A stretch of DNA of 64,000 nucleotides from PALSA-1355 sp035496575 (GTDB lineage: Bacteria > Planctomycetota > Planctomycetia > Pirellulales > PALSA-1355), in the NCBI GenBank assembly GCA_035496575.1, contig DATJEN010000238.1, forward strand, positions 8,826-72,825, read 5' to 3'. Of the stretch, positions 57,313 through 64,000 are shown one piece after another. Numbering within the stretch: the first letter of the stretch is position 1; the number at the start of each line of letters is the position of its first letter. The translations under genes were made by a program, and so were the position numbers. Under the pieces are notes generated by a model, which saw nothing but the letters and a program-made list of their open reading frames with translations, searched no databases and was not told the origin of the DNA.

Positions 57313-58620
57313 CTACCGCAGGGCGTATTCCCCACAGATCGTACTGACGCCTTGTTCATCGATGAGCTGGCGCGATTCGATGTGCTCGGCGGCAAGCATT
57401 CCAGCCGCTTCCGCGTAGTCGCGCTCTTCGAATGTGTTCACGAGCGCAGTGACCGCAAATCCACGCCGGCGCAAGTTGCCAAGCGCGACGGCAGTTTCCG
57501 GCGTGACACTGGTCAGAATCGCAACCACGGTCGCGTTGCGCGTGATGCGGCTGGCCGTCTCGAGCACCAACTGGCTGAACGTAAGTCCATCGGTCAACTC
57601 CACGCGAGCGAGCGTTTCCAGGAAGCGCGTAAACTGCTCGGCGCCGCGGCTGGTTTCCACCACGATCGGTTTCAAGCGATCGGTCGAGGCGAGCATGCTG
57701 GCGGCTCCGCGCGCGGCCTCGCGCGTGCGCAGATCGAAGTCCCAGCCTTCTTGGCGGATGCGGTCGGCGGCATCGCGCGCGTTGGTCACCAGTCCGACTT
57801 GCTGCCCCATTTCAAAGACCGCATTGGCGAGCGAAGCCGCCGCGTGCACCGCCAGCTCTGAACGGTAGGGCTCGTGCCGCTCGGCGAAAGACGCTTGATG
57901 GAAATCGAGCAAAACGGTCATGCCCGCCACGCTCGAGGGCTCGTAGGTTTTGCTGTGCAAAAGCCCCGTGCGCGCCGTGGCCCGCCAATGCACGCGGTTC
58001 AAGGGATCGCCCGACTGATAGGGCCGCACGCCGACCAAGCGCGTGGGATCTTCGAACAACCGGTGGCTCATCTTCACTTCGCCGATCGGCCGCCTCGAAC
58101 TGATGTCGTAGCCAGCGATTGCCTGCACCTTCGGATAGACGAGCAGGAAGTGAGGATCGGTTGCAACTCGATAACGGCGATGCAATCCAAACAGGTCGCC
58201 GGTCTCCAGAACCAAGGGACCGATCTGGTAATAACCGCGGCGATTGCACGTCAATTGATAATAAACCGTGCGGCGGCCGCGGCCGCGGAACATGGCCAGG
58301 TGCAGCCGCCGGCCTTCCACTCGCAAGCTCGGCGGATCATAGACGAGCGCATGTCGCGGCAGAAGATCCTCGAGCAACAGCCAGGCGATCGGCAGCGCGC
58401 CGCGGTTTTCGACGGTAACCACGACGGCCACCCGCTCGCCGATGTTGGCCGACAGGCGATTGCACTCGCGCGTCGCCGCGAGCTGCTCAGACCACGAGCG
58501 CGCCAGAAACCGCGACAGCAGCATCACGCCCAACAGCGCGTACATGGCGTAGGCCAGCAGGCCCAGCCGGAACGCCAGCGCGAGCACCAGCAGAGCCAGC
58601 GATCCCAAAAACCATTTCAT
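57313..58620 (-). CDS. DUF58-domain protein (435 aa)
   Basis: Two N-terminal helices (WFLGSLALLVLALAFRLGLLAYAMYALLGVMLLSRFL), then a beta-rich region and the DUF58 signature GVRPYQSGDPLNRVHWRATARTGLLHSKTYEP. The C-terminal third is VWA-like (VLLDFHQASF, AILTSVTPETAVALG). DUF58 proteins partner MoxR ATPases. Its start overlaps the moxR stop by four bases (ATGA), indicating translational coupling. Confidence 0.93.
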   Translation of the reverse strand: MKWFLGSLALLVLALAFRLGLLAYAMYALLGVMLLSRFLARSWSEQLAATRECNRLSANIGERVAVVVTVENRGALPIAWLLLEDLLPRHALVYDPPSLRVEGRRLHLAMFRGRGRRTVYYQLTCNRRGYYQIGPLVLETGDLFGLHRRYRVATDPHFLLVYPKVQAIAGYDISSRRPIGEVKMSHRLFEDPTRLVGVRPYQSGDPLNRVHWRATARTGLLHSKTYEPSSVAGMTVLLDFHQASFAERHEPYRSELAVHAAASLANAVFEMGQQVGLVTNARDAADRIRQEGWDFDLRTREAARGAASMLASTDRLKPIVVETSRGAEQFTRFLETLARVELTDGLTFSQLVLETASRITRNATVVAILTSVTPETAVALGNLRRRGFAVTALVNTFEERDYAEAAGMLAAEHIESRQLIDEQGVSTICGEYALR

Positions 58621-59576
58621 GACGCATGCGCTTCGCTGGCCATCACCGGCACGGGAACCTCGCCCAGAATCTCCTCGACCACGCCCACGGAGGTCACTTT
58701 TCGCAGCCGGCTCTCGGGCCGCAGAATCAGCCGATGCGTCAACACGGCTGGCGCCACGCGCTTCACGTCATCGGGCAGCACGAAGCTGCGCCCCAGAATC
58801 GCCGCCATGGCTTGCCCCGTGCGAAACAGCGCCAGCGACGCGCGCGGGCTCGCGCCCAAGGCCAAATCGTCGTGAACGCGGGTCTCGTGTACGAGCTGCA
58901 TCAAGTAACGCCGCACCTTTTCGTCCACGTACACTTCGCGCACGGCGCGCTGGCAGGCAATCAGATCGGCGGCCGACACAACCGGCGTGAGCTTGTCCAG
59001 CGGATGCCCACGCTCGAGCATGTCCAGCATCTTCAGCTCTTGATCCAGGCTCGGATATCCGAGGCTGAAGCGGACCAAAAAACGATCGAGCTGCGCTTCG
59101 GGCAGCGGAAACGTGCCTTCGTGGTCGATTGGATTCTGCGTGCCAATGACCAGGAACGGGCGTTCCAGCTCGTGGGTGGTGCCGTCAACGCTGACGCGCC
59201 CTTCGGCCATGGCCTCCAGCAACGCCGCTTGCGTGCGCGGCGTCGCACGATTGATCTCGTCGGCCAACACAATCTGCGCGAACAAGGGGCCAGGGCGAAA
59301 CTCGAAATCGGTCGTGCGCGGGTTGAATACCGACGCGCCCGTCACGTCGGTGGGCAACAAGTCGGGCGTGCATTGGATTCGTTTGAACGTCGATCCGACG
59401 CTAGCGGCCAGCGCCCGCGCGAGCATCGTCTTGGCGACACCGGGCACGTCTTCCAGCAGGATATGCCCTTCGCAGAACCAGGATACGAGCGACAGCACGA
59501 TCTGCGACCGTTTGCCGACGATCACCGTTTCGACATTGCCGATAATCTTCTTGGCCGTGGCGGCTACTTCGGCCAT
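58617..59576 (-). CDS. MoxR-family AAA+ ATPase
   Basis: 319 residues. Walker A is in LEDVPGVAKTMLAR, Walker B in IVLADEINRATPRTQAALLEAMAE, and sensor 1 in FLVIGTQNPIDHEGTFPLPEAQLDRF. The lid domain contains SPRASLALFRTGQAMAAILGRSFV. MoxR ATPases act as chaperones for metal insertion or complex assembly with VWA partners. First gene of the MoxR-DUF58-DUF4129-VWA set. Confidence 0.95.
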   Translation of the reverse strand: MAEVAATAKKIIGNVETVIVGKRSQIVLSLVSWFCEGHILLEDVPGVAKTMLARALAASVGSTFKRIQCTPDLLPTDVTGASVFNPRTTDFEFRPGPLFAQIVLADEINRATPRTQAALLEAMAEGRVSVDGTTHELERPFLVIGTQNPIDHEGTFPLPEAQLDRFLVRFSLGYPSLDQELKMLDMLERGHPLDKLTPVVSAADLIACQRAVREVYVDEKVRRYLMQLVHETRVHDDLALGASPRASLALFRTGQAMAAILGRSFVLPDDVKRVAPAVLTHRLILRPESRLRKVTSVGVVEEILGEVPVPVMASEAHAS

Positions 59577-59719
59577 GGATGCGCGCGCAATTTTAAAAAA
59601 CGCGCCCGGGCGGTGAGTTCAAAGTTCCGAAAGAGAAGGCGATTTTTATGCTACCTGCCCGGTGAGCCGATTGCCACCCGAGGAAGTGGGGCGGACTGCG
59701 GCCGTGGAGTGAAAGCCAG

Positions 59720-60652
59720 TCAATTCGCCGGCTGCCGCTCGGGCTTCAAATAGATAAAACTCTTGCCGAGCCGCCCGCCGTAGTTTCCGGCAGAGATGCG
59801 AATAAGCCCCGGCGTACCAACGGCGGCTTCGATCGCCCGGTGCGTAGCGGCCGAGATCGATTGCAGATCGCGCCCGTTCATGATGATTTCCATGATGCTT
59901 CGCACGCCGGGGGGCACCTTGCTCTTGGTCCCAAGCTGCTCAACCAGTGTCGGGCAAAACTCCGCATACGTGCTGGCGACCGAGAATGAATAGCGGCTGC
60001 CCGCCTTGGAGCCGCTGGCCGCCAGGCCGCCCGGAAATGGAGTAATCACTCCGGGCACCTGGGCCGCCGCCGCTAGCCCCCGCTCGGCCGCTTCGAGTGC
60101 CGCGTCCTCAGATTGGCCCATGAACCACAGGTTGCCACCCATCAAGCCATCGCGGTAGCCGAAGCGGCGATCGATCACGAATTCGCCGGCCAAGATCGGC
60201 ACGACCCATACCGGCCGCCCAAATCGCGTGGCGCGCGTTTGATAACCATCTCCGAAGTAAGCCAGCTTGCGTCCGAGCTTGAACGCGTCATCACTCTCGA
60301 GCAGGTTGAAGCAAGCCGTAGTCGGGCAGGTCAGCACGTTCTGGCTGATGCGCACCAACAGCGACCGTTCGAGCGCCTCGCGACGATCTTTCCGAAACCG
60401 TGGCACATGAAACTGCACGACCGCGCCGGGCCGGCCGTCGGGCGTGACGAAGGACGCGTCGCCGCCGGGGCCCACGTAGCGGTCGAGCCCGGCTTCGCAG
60501 TCGCACATGATCGTGCTCGACGCATTGCCGGTGGCGGCCGAGACTGCCGCATCGAGCCAGCGGCGATCGCGCGCGGTGATCAGGCATTCAGCGTAGATGC
60601 TACGGAAGGCCTCGGCGTAGGTGTCTTCCACCTCGGCACGCGTCTCCGACAC
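59720..60652 (-). CDS. ftr: Formylmethanofuran:tetrahydromethanopterin N-formyltransferase
   Basis: 310 residues (FhcD/Ftr family). Features: VEDTYAEAFRSIYAECLITA near the start, the conserved AATGNASSTIMCDCEAGLDRYV, and a C-terminal domain with GLAASGSKAGSRYSFSVASTY and MEIIMNGRD. It transfers the formyl group from formylmethanofuran to tetrahydromethanopterin, a step in the archaeal-type C1 pathway also present in methylotrophs and planctomycetes. It starts four bases after the 5-formyl-tetrahydrofolate cyclo-ligase stop, so the two are co-transcribed. The other H4MPT genes are not in the window. Confidence 0.95.
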   Translation of the reverse strand: MSETRAEVEDTYAEAFRSIYAECLITARDRRWLDAAVSAATGNASSTIMCDCEAGLDRYVGPGGDASFVTPDGRPGAVVQFHVPRFRKDRREALERSLLVRISQNVLTCPTTACFNLLESDDAFKLGRKLAYFGDGYQTRATRFGRPVWVVPILAGEFVIDRRFGYRDGLMGGNLWFMGQSEDAALEAAERGLAAAAQVPGVITPFPGGLAASGSKAGSRYSFSVASTYAEFCPTLVEQLGTKSKVPPGVRSIMEIIMNGRDLQSISAATHRAIEAAVGTPGLIRISAGNYGGRLGKSFIYLKPERQPAN

Positions 60653-60655
60653 CGC

Positions 60656-61261
60656 TCACCGCCCTTTCCCGGTGTACACGGCCTGCTCGGTGATGATCTT
60701 GTCCATGAACACGTCGTGCGCTTGCGTGGGAATCTCCGTGAACAACTGGCATTCGAAAGCCAGTGCAACCAACGGCGCGTTAGCCCGGGCATGCTCGAGC
60801 AGCTTGTCGTAGTAGCCGAAGCCATGCCCCATCCGCGCGCCGTTGCGGTCGAAAGCCACGCCCGGCACCATGATCAAATCCAGCTCATCGACCGCGATCC
60901 GTTTGTCGGGCCCATCGCGGAGCTCCGGCTTGGGCTCCAGAATCTTGTACATGCCAACCGCGAGCTCATCCATGCTCTCTAGCAAGAAAAGCTCGAGATC
61001 CCGCTCGACGCAATAAGGCACCACGATCCGCTTGCCAGACGCCAACAGAGCCGGCAAGGCGTGCCGCGTCCGCACCTCGGTGCGCACGTCGATGTAGACC
61101 ATGACCGTCCGAGCGGCCGCGAACTCGGGCAGTTCCATGAAGGTCTCGCAGATCGCGGCGCTCAGTTCGTCCTTGTTGGTTTGGGCTGCCCGGTTGGCGT
61201 GTGCCTGTTCACGAATATTTTTTTTGAGTTCGAGGGGATCCATCAGTTTGTCCGGACTCAT
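60656..61261 (-). CDS. 5-formyltetrahydrofolate cyclo-ligase family protein
   Basis: 201 residues of the 5-FTHF cyclo-ligase fold: VMVYIDVRTEV, RIVVPYC, and the ATP-binding signature PGVAFDRNGARMGHGFGYYDKLL near residues 130-150. The usual reaction converts 5-formyl-H4folate to 5,10-methenyl-H4folate with ATP. In front of ftr it may act on the H4MPT analogue or link the folate and methanopterin pools, which is inference. ATG at 61261 has AGGA at a good distance; a second ATG at residue 7 is possible. Confidence 0.92.
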   Translation of the reverse strand: MSPDKLMDPLELKKNIREQAHANRAAQTNKDELSAAICETFMELPEFAAARTVMVYIDVRTEVRTRHALPALLASGKRIVVPYCVERDLELFLLESMDELAVGMYKILEPKPELRDGPDKRIAVDELDLIMVPGVAFDRNGARMGHGFGYYDKLLEHARANAPLVALAFECQLFTEIPTQAHDVFMDKIITEQAVYTGKGR

Positions 61262-61309
61262 GTTGCATCCTGCGGAATGTGAAGTTGGCCAGAAAGCGGC
61301 TGCGACGCT

Positions 61310-61337
61310 ATCCTACCGGCTTTCCGTGGTAAGGCAA
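61310..61337 (-). promoter_or_regulatory. Candidate promoter for the cyclo-ligase-ftr operon
   Basis: On the minus strand TTGCCT (complement of 61332-61337) and TAGGAT (complement of 61310-61315) are spaced by 16 bases, about 50 bases before the first gene. Confidence 0.45.
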
Positions 61338-61412
61338 TTGGGCTAGCCGAGCTCTCGCGTTCCCGCAAAAGCACGCATCGTCGCGCTTGATTCAAGTGCA
61401 TAGAATAGAACC

Positions 61413-62576
61413 ATGAGCCACTCCTATCTGCTTGCCGGATCGCGAACGCCGATCGGAAAGCTTCAGGGCGCCTTGTCGTCGCTGCCTGCGCCGCGCTTGG
61501 GCGCGGTCGCGATCGCCGAGGCCATCCGCCGCGCCGAGCTGCCCGTCGACTCCATCGACGAGGTGATCATGGGCAATGTGTTGTCCGCCGGCTTGGGTCA
61601 GGCCCCCGCTCGCCAGGCTGCGATCTTCGCGGGACTGCCCGACACGATCGCGGCGCTAACGATCAACAAGGTGTGCGGGTCGGGCCTCAAAGCGGTGATG
61701 CTCGCCGACCAGGCCATTCGCTGTGGCGATTCCGAGATCATCGTGGCCGGCGGCATGGAGAACATGAGCCGCGCCCCTTTCCTCATCATGGGTGCGCGGC
61801 AGGGCTGGAAATTCGGTGACCAGGAAGTTCGCGATTCGATGCTCCACGATGGGCTGTGGTGTGCCTTTGAAGATTTGCCCATGGGTGCCGAGGCGGACTA
61901 TATCGCCGAGTCACGCGGCGTTTCGCGCGCCGATCAAGACGCCTATGCCGTCGAAAGCCACAAGCGCGCGGCGAGCATGTCGGATCTCAAGGAGATCGTG
62001 CCTGTCACGGTTCCGGGAAAAACGGAAACCGTCGTTCGCACGGACGAAGGCCCGCGGCCGGACACGAATCTCGAAGTGCTCGCCAAGCTCAAACCGGCTT
62101 TCGGCAAATCGGGCACGGTAACCGCAGGCAACGCGTCGCAGATCAGTGATGGCGCCGCAGCGCTCGTGGTTGCCAACGAACGCATCGCGCGGCAAAGCCG
62201 CTCGCCGCTGAAAGCCCGCATCGTGGCAAGCGCCACAAGCGGCGTCGCGCCCAAGGAAATCTTTATCGCGCCAGTCAGCGCGGTGGAAAAGGTTTTGCAG
62301 AAGGCGCAAATGCAGCTATCGGACATCGACTTGATCGAGCTCAACGAAGCGTTCGCGGCCCAGTGCCTGGCCTGCATGCGGCCGCTGGGGGCTGATCCGG
62401 CCAAGACCAACGTTCGCGGCGGGGCCATCGCGCTGGGCCACCCCATTGGCGCAAGCGGCGCCCGCGTGCTGGTCACCTTGCTTTATGCGCTGGCCGAGCG
62501 GGGCCTTAAACGTGGCCTGGCGTCGCTGTGCCTGGGTGGCGGCAATGCCGTCGCCATGATCATCGAGCGCGAGTAG
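61413..62576 (+). CDS. Acetyl-CoA acetyltransferase (thiolase)
   Basis: 387 residues. Nucleophilic Cys88 lies in VCGSGLKAVMLA; the conserved NEAFAAQ and GHPIGASGARV supply the Asn and His sites; the second active Cys373 is in CLGGGNAVAMIIE. It condenses two acetyl-CoA to acetoacetyl-CoA or cleaves 3-ketoacyl-CoA. Length is standard. The last 17 bases overlap the convergent ferrochelatase gene end. Confidence 0.95.
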   Translation: MSHSYLLAGSRTPIGKLQGALSSLPAPRLGAVAIAEAIRRAELPVDSIDEVIMGNVLSAGLGQAPARQAAIFAGLPDTIAALTINKVCGSGLKAVMLADQAIRCGDSEIIVAGGMENMSRAPFLIMGARQGWKFGDQEVRDSMLHDGLWCAFEDLPMGAEADYIAESRGVSRADQDAYAVESHKRAASMSDLKEIVPVTVPGKTETVVRTDEGPRPDTNLEVLAKLKPAFGKSGTVTAGNASQISDGAAALVVANERIARQSRSPLKARIVASATSGVAPKEIFIAPVSAVEKVLQKAQMQLSDIDLIELNEAFAAQCLACMRPLGADPAKTNVRGGAIALGHPIGASGARVLVTLLYALAERGLKRGLASLCLGGGNAVAMIIERE

Positions 62577-63570
62577 GCCGATACTGGCAGCAATCCGCCG
62601 GACACTCGTCGTGACTCGGTCCGAACTTGCCGATCGCGCGCCGCGGCGCGCCAGCCACGCGCTCCAGGATGAGCTCGCGAATCATGCCCACAAAGCGTGG
62701 ATGAGCACCGACGGTTTCCGCGCGGACCATCTTCAGGCCCAACTCCTCGCTCACCGCGCGCGCCTCAACGTCCAGGTCATACAGGATCTCGACGTGGTCG
62801 GACAGAAACCCAATCGGCACGATGAGCGCTGCCCGCCCGGGCTCGTCGCGCGCGAAATCGCGCAGGGCCTCGCACACGTCGGGCTCGAGCCAGGGCTGGC
62901 TCGGCGGGCCACTGCGGCTTTGATACACGACGCGATAGTCCAAAAGCCCCACTGCCTCGGATACCAGCCGCGCGGCTTCGGCTAGTTGCTCGGCATACGC
63001 GCAGCCCTCGGCCATGGCCAGCGGAATACTGTGCGCCGTGTAGAACACAAACGGCGCATCGGACGCCAGGCGAGTTCGGGCTTCGTCGACGCGCTCGACG
63101 ATCGTCCCGATGAACTCTGGATGGTTAAAAAACACACGCAGCTTGTCGACCTGCGGGGCCCGATCGCCGAGCGGCTCACAAGCCCGCGCGATGTCGTCGC
63201 GATATTGGCGGCAGCCGGAATAGGAGCTGTAGGCCGAGGTCACGAAGGCGAGCGCTCGGCGGCGGCCGTCGTTGGCCATCCGCCACAGGGTGTCGGGCAA
63301 AATGGGATCCCAGTTGCGGTTGCCCCAATAGACCGGCAACGGCGGACCGTCGGCTTGCAATCGACCCACGAGTGCCGCGATCAAGGCACGGTTCTCGGCA
63401 TTCAGCGGGCTAATGCCGCCAAAGTGGTCGTAGTGCTCGGCGACGGCAAGCATCCGCTCGTGCGGCACGTCGCGGCCGCGCAACACGTTTTCCAAAAATG
63501 GCAGAACGTCTTCGGGCCCTTCCGGTCCACCGAACGAAACCACGAGAATGGAGTCGTACGACTCAGCCAT
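62560..63570 (-). CDS. hemH: Ferrochelatase (HemH / CpfC type)
   Basis: 336 residues: ILVVSFGGPEGPEDVLPFLENVL, VYWGNRNWDPILPDTL, FVTSAYSSYSGCRQYRDDI, and the active-site His in FYTAHSIPLAMA with a downstream acidic loop (FLSDHVEILYDLDVEA). The GNRNW and TSAYSSYSGCRQYR patterns resemble actinobacterial coproporphyrin ferrochelatases, so coproporphyrin III may be the substrate rather than protoporphyrin IX. The C-terminus ends with a Cys-rich CPADCCQY segment that could contribute to an iron-sulfur cluster. Its 3' end overlaps the thiolase gene. Confidence 0.93.
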   Translation of the reverse strand: MAESYDSILVVSFGGPEGPEDVLPFLENVLRGRDVPHERMLAVAEHYDHFGGISPLNAENRALIAALVGRLQADGPPLPVYWGNRNWDPILPDTLWRMANDGRRRALAFVTSAYSSYSGCRQYRDDIARACEPLGDRAPQVDKLRVFFNHPEFIGTIVERVDEARTRLASDAPFVFYTAHSIPLAMAEGCAYAEQLAEAARLVSEAVGLLDYRVVYQSRSGPPSQPWLEPDVCEALRDFARDEPGRAALIVPIGFLSDHVEILYDLDVEARAVSEELGLKMVRAETVGAHPRFVGMIRELILERVAGAPRRAIGKFGPSHDECPADCCQYRPTRAR

Positions 63571-63642
63571 GACGCGTAGTAGGGCAAGAGAGGGGCGGGC
63601 GAAGGGGCACTGTCATGGCGCCCATTGCAAAAAGAGGTTGAG

Positions 63643-63717
63643 TGACCCCGACGGGATTTGAACCCGTGTTATCGGCGTGAAAGGCCGGTGTCCTAGACCA
63701 GGCTAGACGACGGGGCC
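63643..63717 (-). tRNA. tRNA-Glu (UUC)
   Basis: Reading the minus strand, the acceptor stem GGCCCCG pairs with CGGGGTC (one G-U), and A is the discriminator. The anticodon loop CTTTCAC holds TTC (complement of 63679-63681). The T arm GGGTTCAAATCCC is intact. The anticodon stem CCGGC/GCCGA has a C-A mismatch at its base pair furthest from the loop. CCA is not encoded. Confidence 0.96.
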
Positions 63718-63766
63718 GCAAGCGCGCGGCATCCTTGACCGTGTCGCGCGCGGGGAATCGTACCGG

Positions 63767-63796
63767 TGTATAATAGCCCGCCAGCCAACTCGTCAA
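63767..63796 (-). promoter_or_regulatory. Candidate sigma70-type promoter for tRNA-Glu
   Basis: On the minus strand TTGACG (complement of 63791-63796) is followed after 18 bases by TATACA (complement of 63767-63772), with an overlapping TATTAT. Transcription would start about 45 bases before the mature tRNA. Confidence 0.5.
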
Positions 63797-63898
63797 GTGT
63801 GGGCCGCGAGCCGGATCGAACTAAGGAGAAGCAAAATAGACGAGCGAGCGCGTCGAGATGAGATCAGCTACGCTCAGGCGACGAGATTGGGTGCGTAG

Positions 63899-64000
63899 CT
63901 ATTCGCTCGCGCCGTTCGTGTCGGCGTCGGCTTGATCGACCACCGAGACGTCGCTGCGTCGGATCGCGTCATAGACTTCGCGGCGGTGAACGGGCACTTC
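63899..64000 (-). CDS. csrA: Carbon storage regulator CsrA, C-terminal part only (truncated by window edge)
   Basis: The last 33 codons of a minus-strand gene run into the right edge. The visible start EVPVHRREVYDAIRR matches the well-conserved C-terminal EVPVHR-x-E-(V/I)-Y-(D/E)-A-I-(R/K)R of CsrA, an RNA-binding translational repressor that binds GGA motifs; the Arg of VHR is an RNA-contact residue in characterised CsrA. An acidic tail of 18 residues (SDVSVVDQADADTNGASE) follows the core, longer than in E. coli CsrA. The stop is at 63899-63901. The rest of the gene, including its start, is outside the window. Confidence 0.85.
   Translation of the reverse strand, partial: EVPVHRREVYDAIRRSDVSVVDQADADTNGASE

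Noticed and set aside
58626..59753. Plus-strand 375-codon frame opposite moxR.
   Set aside because: Arg/His-rich shadow of the MoxR gene, with no motif or start signal.

Overview
The window looks like chromosomal DNA of a planctomycete, most plausibly of the Pirellulales type. The basis is protein content: a PVC-type heme-binding membrane-bound dehydrogenase with HEAT repeats, a redoxin/cytochrome c/copper-monooxygenase-like fusion, PEP-CTERM proteins, a YidC carrying a PDZ domain, and a formylmethanofuran:tetrahydromethanopterin formyltransferase outside the archaea. The DNA is GC-rich and gene-dense, with genes on both strands and several very tight convergent or overlapping ends. I see no phage, insertion sequence, CRISPR array or rRNA. 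Assignments are from reading the sequence and recalled family knowledge; no searches were run.

Layout. 1-13 kb: the 3' part of a CusA/CzcA metal-efflux pump, a very large unrecognised membrane protein, the heme-binding dehydrogenase, an acetamidase/formamidase and a PhoPQ-regulated PqaA-like protein. 13-24 kb: a 35-residue membrane protein, tRNA-Leu(UAG), a TadG-like pilus protein, a DUF1805 lipoprotein diverging from a small membrane protein, a PEP-CTERM protein, an exported VOC protein, a bestrophin, an HD-GYP protein, a probable outer-membrane protein and a two-gene unit (terpene-cyclase-like repeat protein plus alpha/beta hydrolase). 24-33 kb: carboxymuconolactone decarboxylase-like protein, amidase, PQQ-type sugar dehydrogenase, then an AI-2E-family transporter, a hybrid histidine kinase and a response regulator. 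33-42 kb: a second PEP-CTERM protein, macro domain, GYF and YihY proteins, a metallophosphoesterase, and the pair yidC-mnmE.

42-49 kb: the redoxin/cytochrome/copper fusion closed by a clear intrinsic terminator, a neutral ceramidase, a D-threonine aldolase-like enzyme and an MFS transporter. 49-54 kb: a strong promoter followed by a four-gene unit of lysine 2,3-aminomutase (kamA), two D-Ala-D-Ala-ligase-type ATP-grasp enzymes and an LssY_C protein. This is the best candidate for an undescribed pathway, possibly making a beta-lysine-containing peptide or conjugate. 54-60 kb: a minus-strand MoxR/DUF58/DUF4129/VWA set. 60-64 kb: a 5-formyltetrahydrofolate cyclo-ligase-ftr operon (C1 metabolism), thiolase and ferrochelatase with overlapping convergent 3' ends, tRNA-Glu(UUC), and the 3' end of csrA running off the right edge.

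Many long open frames lie antisense to these genes; they are treated as by-products of GC-rich codon usage and left out.
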